Positions 50,863-60,471 of a DNA stretch of 64,000 bases are shown here, in pieces. The translations under genes and the position numbers were made by a program. Within the stretch, counting starts at the first letter, position 1, and each line of letters starts with the position of its first letter. This DNA is from Microlunatus capsulatus (GTDB lineage: Bacteria > Actinomycetota > Actinomycetes > Propionibacteriales > Propionibacteriaceae). The notes beneath the pieces are model-generated. The model was not told the DNA's origin. It saw only the letters and a list, made by a program, of their open reading frames with translations, and ran no database searches. The stretch covers positions 1,178,001 to 1,242,000 of the forward strand of contig NZ_JAGIOB010000001.1 of the NCBI RefSeq assembly GCF_017876495.1, written 5' to 3'.

Positions 50863-51996
50863 TCAGGCGTCCCGCCGGGTCAGCAGGGCGCTCTCCACGC
50901 TGAGACCGGGGCCGAAGGCCAGCGCGCAGACCCGGCCGGCGCCCGCGGGCTCCCCCTGCAGGAGGGCGCGCAGGACGAACAGCACGGTGGCGCTGGACAT
51001 GTTGCCGTAGCGGCGCAGCACCTCCCGCGACGGCGCCAGCTGGTCCGGGCCCAGCCCCAGGGCGGACTCGACGCGGTCGAGGATGCTGCGCCCGCCCGGG
51101 TGCACCGCCCAGTGGTCGACGCCGGGGTAGCCGTCCCCGCCCGCGCCCAGCAGGGGCGTCAGGGCCTCACGCACGTGGGCGCCGACCAGCCGCGGCACCT
51201 GGCCGCTCAGCACCATCTCGAAGCCCTCGTCGCCGATCGTCCAGGCCATGTCGTGCTCGCCCTCGACGACCAGCGCCGACGCGAAGGTGTCGAGGTCCAG
51301 CAGCGGTGTGCCGGGCGGGGCGGGCCGGGCGGTGACGACGGCCGCCGCGCCGCCGTCGGCGAACAGCGAGCAGCTCAGCAGGGTGTCGGCGTCCTCGGCG
51401 CTGCGCAGGTGCAGCGTGCACAGCTCGACGGAGACGACGAGGACCACCGCGTCGGGGTCGGCCCGGCAGAAGTCCGCGGCCGCCCGCAGGGCCGGGAACG
51501 CGCCGTAGCAGCCCATGAAGCCGACGTGGTAGCGCTGCACGGAGGGCTCCAGGCCCAGCGCCCGGACCACCTCGATGTCGGGGCCGGGGGCGTAGAAGCC
51601 GGTGCAGGAGACGGTGACGACGTGGGTGACGTCGGCGGGCAGCACGCCGGGCGCGGCGGCCAGCGCCTGCTTGGCGGCGGCGGTGAACAGCTCACCGGCC
51701 GCCTCCCGGTAGACGGCGTTGCGGCGGCCGGTCGGCAGCCGGCGCAGCACGCCGGTGGCGGGTTCGAGGAACCCCGCGCCGGGGGTGCCGCCCCCGGCCA
51801 GCTCGGCGAGGACGGTGTGCCGGGTGTCGATGGCGGCGGCGTCGAAGACGGTGGCCACCATCCGCTGCCGCAGCCGCGACAGCCCGGGCTGGGCGGCGAA
51901 GAGGTCCCGGACCACCGGTTGGGCCAGGACGGTCTCGGGCACCACCGTCTCGATGGATCGGATGCTGACGGGCACGGCTCCACTCTGCCTCGTCAC
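50863..51996 (-). CDS. Type III polyketide synthase (chalcone/stilbene synthase superfamily)
   Basis: 377 residues. Thiolase-fold condensing enzyme with the catalytic triad C163 (MGCYGAF), H299 (HWAVHPGG) and N332 (RYGNMSSA). Builds phenolic or pyrone products from malonyl-CoA and an acyl starter. The following methyltransferase gene starts 13 bp after its stop. The pair resembles actinobacterial phenolic-lipid or alkylresorcinol clusters (SrsA/SrsB-type), though the flavoprotein usual there is replaced here by a nitroreductase-family gene. GTG or ATG starts near 51996 are both usable. Confidence 0.9.
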   Translation of the reverse strand: MTRQSGAVPVSIRSIETVVPETVLAQPVVRDLFAAQPGLSRLRQRMVATVFDAAAIDTRHTVLAELAGGGTPGAGFLEPATGVLRRLPTGRRNAVYREAAGELFTAAAKQALAAAPGVLPADVTHVVTVSCTGFYAPGPDIEVVRALGLEPSVQRYHVGFMGCYGAFPALRAAADFCRADPDAVVLVVSVELCTLHLRSAEDADTLLSCSLFADGGAAAVVTARPAPPGTPLLDLDTFASALVVEGEHDMAWTIGDEGFEMVLSGQVPRLVGAHVREALTPLLGAGGDGYPGVDHWAVHPGGRSILDRVESALGLGPDQLAPSREVLRRYGNMSSATVLFVLRALLQGEPAGAGRVCALAFGPGLSVESALLTRRDA

Positions 51997-52038
51997 ACAA
52001 CCGCCCGCCGCGCGGAGGTCACGTCGGTCCGCCGCACC

Positions 52039-52854
52039 TCAGGACGTGCGGTCGCGCCGGCCGGCCGCCCACGGCTCGCCGAGGTCGACGTCGAGCACCA
52101 GGCGCGCGGGGTCCAGCAGGGAGGCCTCCCGCCGGCAGACGTAGCGGCCCTCGCCGTCGGTGCCGGAGATCGTGTTGCCGTCCTCGATGACGTCGCCGGT
52201 GTCGAACAGGTAGATCGCGGTGGCGAACAGCAGCTCGGCGATCTCGCCCGGCTCCCGGTCGCGGAAGTGGCACTGGACGTCGGGCAGGTCGAAGACGTGC
52301 AGGCCGAGGGAGTCCATCGCCAGCGCGCCCTCGTCGTGGGCGTCGCTGAACATCCGCACGTTGATCACGCCGTCGACGTCGCCGGCGCCGAAGGTCGCCG
52401 GGTCGGAGACGCGCTGGCTGCGGGCCCAGTGCAGGGCGCGCGGCGACGTGCGGGCGACCAGCACCGCGACGACCTCGCCCAGCGACGTCACCCGCTCGGC
52501 GGCGCTGCGGCCGGCGGCCAGCACCTCGGTCACCAGCACCGAGGCCCGGCACGGCGCGAGCGCGGCCTCCGCGCCCGCCCAGTCCCAGGTCTGGCTGACG
52601 TCGGGCAGGGTCTTGCCGTCCTCGCCCAGCGGGGAGCCAGGCACCACGACGGTGACCAGCGGCGGCAGGTCCGGGTCGTCGAGGGGGTGCGGGACGCTCA
52701 GCGAGCCGTCCTGCACCTCGGCCCCGGGGCGGACGGCGCGCAGCGCCTCCAGCAGGCCGGGGTCGGCGAGGTCGGGCGCCTCGGGGTACCAGAGCTCGGC
52801 CACCAGGCCGGGTCCGGTGGGGGCCCCGGCGCCGGTGCTCGGCGGGTTCGTCAT
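52039..52854 (-). CDS. DUF4261 domain-containing protein
   Basis: 271 residues, cytoplasmic. The C-terminal half carries the DUF4261 signature ALAMDSLGLHVFDLPDVQCHFRDREPGEIAELLFATAIYLFDTGDVIEDGNTI. Function unknown; family members are often found near secretion or cell-envelope genes. Last gene of the lysX operon, joined to the hydrolase by an ATGA overlap. Confidence 0.8.
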   Translation of the reverse strand: MTNPPSTGAGAPTGPGLVAELWYPEAPDLADPGLLEALRAVRPGAEVQDGSLSVPHPLDDPDLPPLVTVVVPGSPLGEDGKTLPDVSQTWDWAGAEAALAPCRASVLVTEVLAAGRSAAERVTSLGEVVAVLVARTSPRALHWARSQRVSDPATFGAGDVDGVINVRMFSDAHDEGALAMDSLGLHVFDLPDVQCHFRDREPGEIAELLFATAIYLFDTGDVIEDGNTISGTDGEGRYVCRREASLLDPARLVLDVDLGEPWAAGRRDRTS

Positions 52855-53699
52855 GGTCGCTCGTCCCTCCAGGGCTCGCGGCCCACCGCAGCGGTGAGCA
52901 CGTCGGGGCAGTCCAGCATCATCAGGTGCCGAGCATCCTCCACCACAACCACCGACGCCGACAGCAGCCCCGCCAGCCGGCGCTGGTCAGCCACCCAGCC
53001 GGCCCCGCCGTCACCGGCCGCGGTCAGCACGACGGCGGGGGTGCCGGGCCAGGGCGCCCGGGCGCGGACGGCGTCGAGCGCGGCCAGCTGGTCGGCCTCG
53101 ACCGACTGCTCGGCGACGACGGCCGCCACGGCCTCCGGGTCGGACCAGGCCCGGCGGACGGCGTCGCGCACCGCCGCCGCCCGGACGCGGGTCTGCCGGG
53201 CGCTGCCGAGCCAGCCGACCTCGGCCGCCAACCGGCGGGCCGGGGCGAGCCGGAGCAGCCGTCGGGCCAGCCGGGCCAGGGCCAGCCAGCCGGCGCCGAC
53301 GGCGGCGGGGTGCGGCCGCGGGCGGTCCCGGGCCACGCTGCTGTCCACCAGCACCAGCCGGGCGACGAGGTCGGGGTGCAGCCGGGTCAGCGCCTCGGCG
53401 TGCGGCCCGGCCATCGAGTGGGCGGCGACCACGGCCGGCCCGTCGAGCTCGGCCAGCAGGGCGGCGAGCACCGCGACCTCGCCCGCCAGGTCGGGCAGCC
53501 GGCCGGGCCAGCGGGTGCCGCCGCCCCCCGCGCGCTCGAGCCGGACGACGGTGGCGCCCGGCAGCCGCTCGACCACCGGCGCCCACAGCTCGGCCGGCAC
53601 CCCGCAGCCGCCGAGCAGCAGCACCGGTGGGCCGCTCCCCTGCACCCGGACCCGGACGTCTAGCCCGGCGAGCCGGCGGACCCCGTCGACGTCGCTCAC
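52851..53699 (-). CDS. Alpha/beta fold hydrolase
   Basis: 282 residues, GTG start overlapping the DUF998 stop. Alpha/beta hydrolase: strand-turn-helix [12 protein letters not shown], nucleophile elbow VVAAHSMAG (Ser, a variant of GxSxG), acid in LTAAGDGG and His in VEDARHLMM. Unusually rich in Arg/Ala between residues 130 and 190. Substrate unknown; context suggests lipid or envelope chemistry near lysX. Confidence 0.82.
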   Translation of the reverse strand: MSDVDGVRRLAGLDVRVRVQGSGPPVLLLGGCGVPAELWAPVVERLPGATVVRLERAGGGGTRWPGRLPDLAGEVAVLAALLAELDGPAVVAAHSMAGPHAEALTRLHPDLVARLVLVDSSVARDRPRPHPAAVGAGWLALARLARRLLRLAPARRLAAEVGWLGSARQTRVRAAAVRDAVRRAWSDPEAVAAVVAEQSVEADQLAALDAVRARAPWPGTPAVVLTAAGDGGAGWVADQRRLAGLLSASVVVVEDARHLMMLDCPDVLTAAVGREPWRDERP

Positions 53700-54472
53700 C
53701 GCGGCACCCGCCCGGCGAGGGCGTCGGCAGGCTCTCGGGTCGCCTCGCGCCGGTCCGACGACGGCGGCGCGTCCAGGCCGCCGAGCCCGACGACCGCGCA
53801 CCACAGCGACGCCGCCACGACCGTCACGGCCTGCGGGTAGCCCAGCCCGGGGACGCCGAGCCCGTCCATCACGACGAGCACGAGCAGGGCCACGACCTCG
53901 ACGACGGCCAGGCCCAGCGCGACCCGTCGTCGGGTCGGGGGCTCGTGCCGGGCGCCGGGACGACGCACCAGACCCAGCCACCCGGCCACGAGCGACGTCG
54001 TGATCCCCACCTGGGCGCCGACGCTGGTCCAGGTGTGCGCGGCGTGCCGCCAGGAGACCCGGCCCTGCTCCTCGGCGACCCGGCAGGCGGTCTCGAGGGT
54101 GGGCGAGCAGTCGAGGGCGCAGAAGGCGTCGAGCACGGTGGCGACGGCGAACAGCAGCAGCCCGGCCCAGGCCAGCGCCTCCCACCGGCTCGTCGTGCCG
54201 GCGCGGCGCGCGCGCCAGCGGCTCCGCGCGTGCAGGCCGACGACCACCACGAGGAGGCCGCTCAGCAGGTCGCCACCGCGGAAGAACAGGTCGTGCGGCT
54301 GGTCGAGGGCGCCCAGCTCGGAGAGGTAGCCGTCGAGGAGGGTTGCGTGGCCGTTGAGCGGGCGCCAGGCCGCCCAGGTGTTGTAGGTGAGCACGGTGAC
54401 GAGCCCGGCGACGGCGGCGACCGGACGGCCCGGCGCGGTCCGGAGGGAGCCCCGGGAGCCTGCGGCGCTCAC
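53696..54472 (-). CDS. DUF998 family integral membrane protein
   Basis: 258 residues, GTG start overlapping the lysX stop (GTGA). About seven hydrophobic segments with the DUF998 pattern [28 protein letters not shown]. Function unknown; the family is common in actinobacterial membranes and often neighbours lipid-modifying enzymes, consistent with its position directly after lysX. Confidence 0.8.
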   Translation of the reverse strand: MSAAGSRGSLRTAPGRPVAAVAGLVTVLTYNTWAAWRPLNGHATLLDGYLSELGALDQPHDLFFRGGDLLSGLLVVVVGLHARSRWRARRAGTTSRWEALAWAGLLLFAVATVLDAFCALDCSPTLETACRVAEEQGRVSWRHAAHTWTSVGAQVGITTSLVAGWLGLVRRPGARHEPPTRRRVALGLAVVEVVALLVLVVMDGLGVPGLGYPQAVTVVAASLWCAVVGLGGLDAPPSSDRREATREPADALAGRVPR

Positions 54473-57400
54473 CCCCGGCCCCGCGGCCGGACCAGCGGGA
54501 AGGTGATGGTCTCCCGGATCGAGGTGCCGGTGAGCAGCATGACGAGCCGGTCCAGGCCCATCCCCAGGCCCCCGGTGGGCGGCATGGCGTGCTCGAGGGC
54601 GACGAGGAAGTCCTCGTCCAGCTCCATCGCCTCCGGGTCGCCGCCCGCCGCCTGCAGCGACTGCTCGGTGAGCCGGCGGCGCTGCAGGACGGGGTCGACC
54701 AGCTCGGAGTACGCGGTGCCGATCTCGGCGCCGAAGGCCACGAGGTCCCAGCGCTCGGCCAGCCGGTCGTCGCGCCGGTGCGGGCGGGTCAGCGGGGACA
54801 CCTCGGCCGGGAAGTCGGTGTAGAAGGTGGGCCGGCCGGTCGTCCGCTCCACCAGGTGCTCGTAGAGCTCGGTGAGCACCGCACCACGGCCCGCGCGCGC
54901 GTCGAGGTCGAGGTGCAGCCGCTCCGCCAGCGCCACCAGGTCCGCGCGCGGGGTGTCCGGGGTGACCTCGGTCCCCGCGGCCGCGGCGACGGCGTCGTGC
55001 ACCGTGACCACGGGCCAGGGTTCCAGCAGGTCGACGACGTGGTGCCGGCCCGCGGCGTCGGTGCCCTCGACGACGGGGTGCCCGGTCACCGCGCGCGCCG
55101 CCTCGGTGACGAGCTGCTGGGCGACCGCCCGCATCGTCGTGTAGTCGCCGTAGGCCTGGTAGGCCTCGAGCATCGTGAACTCGGGGTTGTGGGTGGCGTC
55201 CGCGCCCTCGTTGCGGAAGTTCCGGCCGATCTCGAACAGCCGGTCGACCCCGCCCACCATCAGCCGCTTGAGGTAGAGCTCGGGCGCGATCCTCAGGTAG
55301 AGCTCGAGGTCGTAGGCGTTGATGTGCGTGCGGAAGGGCCGGGCGTTCGCGCCGCCGTGCACGGTCTGCAGCACCGGCGTCTCGACCTCGAGGTACCCGA
55401 GCGCGTGCAGGGTGTCGCGGACCGCCCGGACCGCTCCCGAGCGGGCGACCAGCCGGCCGCGCGCCGCGGGGCTGACCGTGAGGTCGAGGTAGCGCTGCCG
55501 CACCCGGGTCTCCGGGTCGGGCACACCGGTGCGGAGGTCGGGCGGCGGCCGCAGCGCCTTGGAGGTGAGCAGCCAGGCGGTGACCTGCAGAGACTGCTCG
55601 CCGCTGCGGGACAGGACGACGGTCCCCTCGGCGCCCACGTGGTCCCCGCGGCCGACGGTCCGGCGCAGCTCGGCGAGCGCCTCCGGACCGGCCGCCTCAC
55701 GGGTGATCATCAGCTGCGCGCGGCCGCTCCAGTCCTGCACCAGCAGGAACACCACGCCGCCGAGGTCGCGGACGGCCAGCACGCGGCCGGCCACGGAGGT
55801 CGTCATGCCCAGCCGGAGCTCGGCCAGGCTCCGGGCGGGCCGGAAGGCGGGCGGGTAGGGGTCGACCCCGCGGGCCAGCAGGTCGTCGCGGACCGCCATC
55901 CGCTGCCGCACCTGCTCCGGCAGCCGGCGGGCGTCGCCGGCGTCGGAGGGGTCGGCCGCCGGGTCCGCGGGTGGCTCGGCGGGCGCCGACCTGGCCGGGC
56001 CGGCGCCGACCGCGGCGGGCCGGGAGCGCGAGCGGAGGAACCCCGGCAGGTCGATGAAGCCCTCGGCCACGCCCGACGCCGCACCGACCAGCGCGATGTC
56101 GCGGGTCTCGGCGTAGCAGAGGAAGCGGGGTTGCCAGAGCGGGCGGTACTTGACGTTGGAGCGGTACAGCGACTCGATCTGCCACCAGCGCGACGCCACC
56201 AGCAGCAGCCGCCGCCACAGCCGCAGCACCGGCCCGGCGCCGATCCGCGCGCCCTCCTCGAAGGCCGAGCGGAAGACCGCGAAGTTCAGCGACACCCGCC
56301 GCAGCGCCAGCTCCCGGCCCGCGGCCAGCACGGCGCAGACCATCAGCTCGGTGACCCCGTTGTCCGCCTGCGGGTGCCGGCGCATGAGGTCGAGGGAGAA
56401 GCCGTCGGTCCCCCAGGGCACGAAGGAGAGCAGGCCGGCGACGGCCCCCCGCTCGTCCACCAGGGCGTCGGGGAACAGCGCCTCGACCACCAGGCAGTCG
56501 CCGTCGGCGGGGTCGCCCAGCCGGCCCAGCGCCATCGAGAAGCCGCGCTCGGTCTCGGCGTCGCGCCATGCCTCGACCAGGCCGACGAGCGCGGCCAGCT
56601 CCTCGGCCGGCACCTCGCGCTGCCGGCGGACGCGGGTGCGGTAGCCCGCCCGCTCCAGCCGCTGGACGGCCTGCCGGACGGGGCGCATCTCCTTGTCGTC
56701 GAGGTGGAAGTCACGCGGCTGCAGCACCGCCTCGTCGCCCAGCCGCAGGACCCGCAGGCCGGCGCGCGCGTAGGCGGTGGCCCCCGGCTCGCCGGCGCCG
56801 ATGACGGCCGGCGTCCAGCCGTAGGTCGCGCAGAGCGAGCGCCAGGCGTCGATGGCGGCCGGCCACTGCTCGCGCGGGCCCAGCGGGTCGCCGGCGGCCA
56901 GGCAGACGCCCAGGTCGACGCGGTAGGTGACGGCCGCCCGGCCGTCGGGGGCGAAGACGACCGCCCGGTCCCGCCGGGTGGCGAAGTAGGCCAGCGAGTC
57001 CTCCCCCGACCGGGCGACCAGGGCGCGGACGCGCGGCTCCTCGGCGTCGGTCATCAGCGACGCCCGGCGCTGGCTGCGCATGAGGACGACGAGTGCGGCC
57101 AGCAGGCTGAGCCCGGCCAGCACCCCGATCACGGTGCTGACCCAGCTGGGCGGCGCGACCAGGACCGGCCCGGTCAGCGAGCCGCCGCTGTCGAGGGCCA
57201 GGGTGCCCAGCTGGCGCAGCACCCAGGCGGACCGCCCCCGCGGCGCGACCAGCGCGCTCGGCACCACGGTGACGAGCAGCAGCGCGACGCCGAAGGTGGC
57301 CACCAGCCCGACGGCGAGGGTGAGCAGCGCCGAGCGGACCCGGCCGGGCGGGCGCCGGGCGTCGAACTCGCGCCGGTGCAGGACCAGGCACGCGGTGAGC

Positions 57401-57852
57401 CAACCGAGCACGGCGAGGTTCACCGCGAACCGGGCCAGCAGCGGGAGGGCCGTGCCCTCCCCCGCCTGCGCCGAGGCCCGGACCAGGCCGACGACGCCCA
57501 CCACGTCCCCCAGCAGCGCCAGCCCGCAGAGCACCAGCGCGACCACCCACGCGGCCTGCTTCCGCCGCGCCAGCCCGCCGGCCAGGATCAGCAGGAAGAC
57601 GGCGAAGCCGACGGTGGCGCCGTCGACGGGCAGCACGAGCGTGGAGTAGACGTCGACGAGCAGGTCGGTCCAGCCGACGCCGGGGGCCAGCGCCTGCAGG
57701 CCCAGCACCACCGCCCCGAGGACCAGCAGCCGCGCGACCACCGAGGGGAAGCGGGTCCAGCGCCTGCCGGGGCGGAGCGCCCGCCCCGGACGCCCCGGCG
57801 GCGGGGCCGTCCCGGACGTCGCGACCGGGGGGACCACCGCCGTGCTGCTCAC
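54469..57852 (-). CDS. lysX: Fused lysyl-phosphatidylglycerol synthetase / lysyl-tRNA synthetase LysX
   Basis: 1127 residues, GTG start. N-terminal membrane part with about 6-8 TM helices (residues 35-275), then a cytoplasmic aminoacyl-transfer domain (DUF2156/MprF-C type, about 285-600) with [28 protein letters not shown], then an OB-fold and a class II lysyl-tRNA synthetase core (about 660-1127) with motif 2 [20 protein letters not shown] and motif 3 [13 protein letters not shown]. It charges tRNA-Lys and transfers lysine to phosphatidylglycerol, lowering membrane charge and protecting against cationic peptides, as in Mycobacterium. First gene of a four-gene operon. Confidence 0.95.
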   Translation of the reverse strand: MSSTAVVPPVATSGTAPPPGRPGRALRPGRRWTRFPSVVARLLVLGAVVLGLQALAPGVGWTDLLVDVYSTLVLPVDGATVGFAVFLLILAGGLARRKQAAWVVALVLCGLALLGDVVGVVGLVRASAQAGEGTALPLLARFAVNLAVLGWLTACLVLHRREFDARRPPGRVRSALLTLAVGLVATFGVALLLVTVVPSALVAPRGRSAWVLRQLGTLALDSGGSLTGPVLVAPPSWVSTVIGVLAGLSLLAALVVLMRSQRRASLMTDAEEPRVRALVARSGEDSLAYFATRRDRAVVFAPDGRAAVTYRVDLGVCLAAGDPLGPREQWPAAIDAWRSLCATYGWTPAVIGAGEPGATAYARAGLRVLRLGDEAVLQPRDFHLDDKEMRPVRQAVQRLERAGYRTRVRRQREVPAEELAALVGLVEAWRDAETERGFSMALGRLGDPADGDCLVVEALFPDALVDERGAVAGLLSFVPWGTDGFSLDLMRRHPQADNGVTELMVCAVLAAGRELALRRVSLNFAVFRSAFEEGARIGAGPVLRLWRRLLLVASRWWQIESLYRSNVKYRPLWQPRFLCYAETRDIALVGAASGVAEGFIDLPGFLRSRSRPAAVGAGPARSAPAEPPADPAADPSDAGDARRLPEQVRQRMAVRDDLLARGVDPYPPAFRPARSLAELRLGMTTSVAGRVLAVRDLGGVVFLLVQDWSGRAQLMITREAAGPEALAELRRTVGRGDHVGAEGTVVLSRSGEQSLQVTAWLLTSKALRPPPDLRTGVPDPETRVRQRYLDLTVSPAARGRLVARSGAVRAVRDTLHALGYLEVETPVLQTVHGGANARPFRTHINAYDLELYLRIAPELYLKRLMVGGVDRLFEIGRNFRNEGADATHNPEFTMLEAYQAYGDYTTMRAVAQQLVTEAARAVTGHPVVEGTDAAGRHHVVDLLEPWPVVTVHDAVAAAAGTEVTPDTPRADLVALAERLHLDLDARAGRGAVLTELYEHLVERTTGRPTFYTDFPAEVSPLTRPHRRDDRLAERWDLVAFGAEIGTAYSELVDPVLQRRRLTEQSLQAAGGDPEAMELDEDFLVALEHAMPPTGGLGMGLDRLVMLLTGTSIRETITFPLVRPRGRG

Positions 57853-57950
57853 CCCGCCACTGTGGCAGAGCGCTCCGCGCCGGCCCCGCACCGAGCGGCG
57901 GGCGGACGGTGCGGGTGGCGCGGTGCGCGGGGGGCTCGCGGGGCGGGGCG

Positions 57951-59516
57951 TCAGTCGGCGCGGGCGGCGAGCAGCAGCCACGAGAGCGCGGGACCAGCGG
58001 CGGGCCCGCCGTCCCAGGCCACCCGCTCCAGCACCTGGGCGCGGCCGGTCGTGGCCAGCACCTGCGCGGTGCAGCCCCAGCGGGTCCGGTGCGCGGCCGC
58101 GGCCGGCTCGGGCAGCAGGGCCAGGACGGCGCAGAGGTGCGCCAGCTGGTCCACCGGCACCGGCCGCACCGCGCGCCCGGTCAGCCCCGCGCCCAGCCAG
58201 CCGCCCAGCGCCGCCACCCGGTCCCGGACCGTCGTGGACCCGGCGCCGCCGCCGTCCGGCCCGCCGCGGGCGGTGACGACCTCCAGCTCCAGCAGCGCCG
58301 CCTGGTCGGCCAGCGGGGCGGCCACCGGAGGCCGGTCGGCCGCGGCGGCCAGCCCGGCCAGGTGCTCCAGGACGGGGGCCACCGGACGGCCGGCCAGCAG
58401 CAGCGCCAGGCACAGCTGGGTGGCGGCGAGGCCCAGCCCGGGCTCGGGCGCACGGGCGGCCAGCACCGCCCGCTCCGCCCGGTCCAGCAGGCCGGCGTCG
58501 CGGGTCCGGGTGTGCTCGCCGCACAGGTAGCCGACGGTGCGCGGGTCCAGCGCGTCGTCCTCGGGCAGCCGCGCCGTCCGCAGGTCCAGCGCCTCCTCGG
58601 CCGTCTCGATGTCGGGCAGCACGGCGGCGGCCAGCGCCCGCTGCACGACGAGGGCGGCGTCGACGTCGGGCAGCCGGACGACGCCGGCGGAGGTGCGCGG
58701 CTGGTCCAGCGCGGCCAGCGCCCGCTCGGCGAGCAGGACGTCGAGGGTCGGGCCCACCCGCAGCTCGTAGGCGGTGGTGCCCCGCGCCGACCGCAGCTCG
58801 ACGGGGTAGCGGCCGGGGCTGGCGGCGCTCAGCTCGACCTGGCCCCGGCTGTGCTCGGCCTCGAGCCCGCCGGCCAGCACCAGCGCCTCGTCCTCCCCCG
58901 CGTCGGCGACCACCACCTCGTCGACGACGAGGTCGAGCCGGCGGGGCACCTCGGGGTGCCGGCCGCGGCCGAGGCTGCGCGGACCGGGGTGCAGGTCCCA
59001 CTGCCACTGCACGACGTAGCGCCCGCCCGGCTCCAGCCGCACCGGGCCGAGGTGCAGACCGTCGGCGTCGACGGCGGGCAGGGCGCCGCTGCGCAGCACG
59101 CCGCCCAGCAGCGGACCGGTGCCGTCGGCGGGCAGCACGGCGTAGGCCCCGGCGGCCCCGGCGGCGAGGGCCCAGGCCGGGCGCGCGGGCGGCACCCGCC
59201 AGGTCAGCAGCGGGTCGTCGAGGACGACGGCGTGGTCGCCGGGGGCGCTGAGCGCCACCCGCAGCCCCCAGCCGGCGACGAAGGTGTGCCGGACGACGAG
59301 GCCGAGCGACCCAGAGAACCAGGCGAGCTCGAGCTCGTCCTCGTCGGCCCGCACCTCGGGCGGTCCGGCCACCAGGGGCGTGCCGTCGGCGGCGTGCACG
59401 AGCAGCCCGCCGCTGACCAGCCGCTCGGGCCCGGCGCCCGGCAGGACGGCGGTCACGGTGCCGTCCGGGGCGACGCCGACCTCCGCGGCGCCGCAGGGGA
59501 ACGTGAGCCCGCTCAC
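57951..59516 (-). CDS. Large protein of unknown function
   Basis: About 521 residues (GTG 59516; an alternative GTG at 59549 adds 11). The N-terminal half is beta-rich with many short strands (GLTFPCGAAEVGVAPDGTVTAVLPG, WRVPPARPAWALAAGAAGAYAVLP); the C-terminal half is helical with Leu/Ala repeats (LAGGLEAEHSRGQVELSAASPG, RTVGYLCGEHTRTRDAGLL). No signal peptide or catalytic motif recognised. The 98 bp to lysX hold no clear terminator, so co-transcription with lysX is possible. Confidence 0.6.
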   Translation of the reverse strand: MSGLTFPCGAAEVGVAPDGTVTAVLPGAGPERLVSGGLLVHAADGTPLVAGPPEVRADEDELELAWFSGSLGLVVRHTFVAGWGLRVALSAPGDHAVVLDDPLLTWRVPPARPAWALAAGAAGAYAVLPADGTGPLLGGVLRSGALPAVDADGLHLGPVRLEPGGRYVVQWQWDLHPGPRSLGRGRHPEVPRRLDLVVDEVVVADAGEDEALVLAGGLEAEHSRGQVELSAASPGRYPVELRSARGTTAYELRVGPTLDVLLAERALAALDQPRTSAGVVRLPDVDAALVVQRALAAAVLPDIETAEEALDLRTARLPEDDALDPRTVGYLCGEHTRTRDAGLLDRAERAVLAARAPEPGLGLAATQLCLALLLAGRPVAPVLEHLAGLAAAADRPPVAAPLADQAALLELEVVTARGGPDGGGAGSTTVRDRVAALGGWLGAGLTGRAVRPVPVDQLAHLCAVLALLPEPAAAAHRTRWGCTAQVLATTGRAQVLERVAWDGGPAAGPALSWLLLAARAD

Positions 59517-59598
59517 GGCCGCGCCGCCCGCCCGCGGAGCGCGCGACACATCGGGTAACGAGTTGGTCTCGATTCCCGGCCGCCCCGGAGGGCGCGCC

Positions 59599-59604
59599 TA
59601 GCGT
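59599..59604 (+). promoter_or_regulatory. -10 box of a leaderless promoter (small ORF)
   Basis: TAGCGT, 7 nt, ATG at 59612. Confidence 0.5.
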
Positions 59605-59611
59605 GGACCGC

Positions 59612-59875
59612 ATGAGTGGTGCGTGGGCACCGGGGGCCAGGCCCTCGGGAACGCACGGCGGGGGAGCTCCCGGGGGGCACCCGTCCGAGTGGCGCGACGG
59701 ATGGCCGCGCGACTTCGGGCGGGACGGTGTCTCCGGGCTGGTCACCCTCGACCGTGCGATGCGGGCTCGGGACGTGTCGCGTCCCGGCCCCGACGACGAG
59801 GAGCTGGCGGTGGAGGTGCTGGCCGACCTGATGGCCCGGGTCGACGGCCGGCGACCCAGCCGCACGTCCGCCTAG
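59612..59875 (+). CDS. Small ORF, unknown function
   Basis: 87 residues. Supported by a leaderless promoter at the right distance and a typical third-position GC pattern; the C-terminal half (GLVTLDRAMRARDVSRPGPDDEELAVEVLADLMARVDGRRP) looks like a folded helical segment, the N-terminal half is low complexity. No relatives recognised. Confidence 0.55.
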   Translation: MSGAWAPGARPSGTHGGGAPGGHPSEWRDGWPRDFGRDGVSGLVTLDRAMRARDVSRPGPDDEELAVEVLADLMARVDGRRPSRTSA

Positions 59876-59930
59876 GGGCCGGTCCGGCGGTGCGCCCGGG
59901 GACCGGCCCGGTCGTGCGTGCACGGTCGGC

Positions 59931-60386
59931 TCAGGCCGTCCGGTCGCGCTCGTAGTCGGCGAGCAGGGCGATCCGCCGCGCGTGCCGCTCCTCCCCGCTG
60001 AACGGGGTGTCGAGGAACAGCCGGACCAGCTCCAGCGCCTCCTCCTCGGTGTGCATGCGCGCGCCGACGGCGACGACGTTCGCGTCGTTGTGCTGACGGG
60101 CCAGGGTGGCGGTGTCGCGGTCGTAGGCCAGGGCGGCGCGGGCGCCGACGACCTTGTTCGCGGCGATCTGCTCGCCGTTGCCCGAGCCGCCGATGACGAC
60201 GCCCAGCGAGCCGGGCTCGGCGACGGCCGCCTCGGCCGCCGGGATGCAGTAGACGGGGTAGTCGTCCTCGGCGTCGTAGGCCTCCGGCCCGTGGTCGACC
60301 ACGTCGTGCCCGTCCGCGACGAGGGCGCTGACCAGGTAGTTCTTGAGGTCGAAGCCGGCGTGGTCGGTGCCGATGTGTACGCGCAT
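59931..60386 (-). CDS. rpiB: Ribose-5-phosphate isomerase B
   Basis: 151 residues. Interconverts ribose-5-P and ribulose-5-P in the pentose phosphate pathway. Family motifs: TDHAGFDLKNYL at the N-terminus and VVIGGSGNGEQIAANKV, where the catalytic base is Glu72 in GNGEQ, as in mycobacterial RpiB (Cys in other bacteria). The C-terminal basic helix (ALLADYERD) is present. The ATG at 60386 starts directly at the conserved strand. A CAGACT box 6 nt upstream may give a leaderless mRNA. Confidence 0.95.
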   Translation of the reverse strand: MRVHIGTDHAGFDLKNYLVSALVADGHDVVDHGPEAYDAEDDYPVYCIPAAEAAVAEPGSLGVVIGGSGNGEQIAANKVVGARAALAYDRDTATLARQHNDANVVAVGARMHTEEEALELVRLFLDTPFSGEERHARRIALLADYERDRTA

Positions 60387-60458
60387 GGCAGCAGTCTGGC
60401 AGACGCCGCCGACGCCCCCACCGGCGCTGCGCCGCGCCCCCGGACGGCTCCCGGTGCC

Positions 60459-60464
60459 TAGGGT
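60459..60464 (+). promoter_or_regulatory. -10 box of a leaderless promoter (SGNH hydrolase)
   Basis: TAGGGT, 7 nt, GTG at 60472. Confidence 0.55.
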
Positions 60465-60471
60465 GGACGCC

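Noticed and set aside
54469-59865. A 1798-residue ORF on the minus strand
   Set aside because: Only the part from GTG 57852 is LysX; the upstream 670 residues are Arg/Ala/Gly-rich shadow sequence of the unknown gene in another frame.
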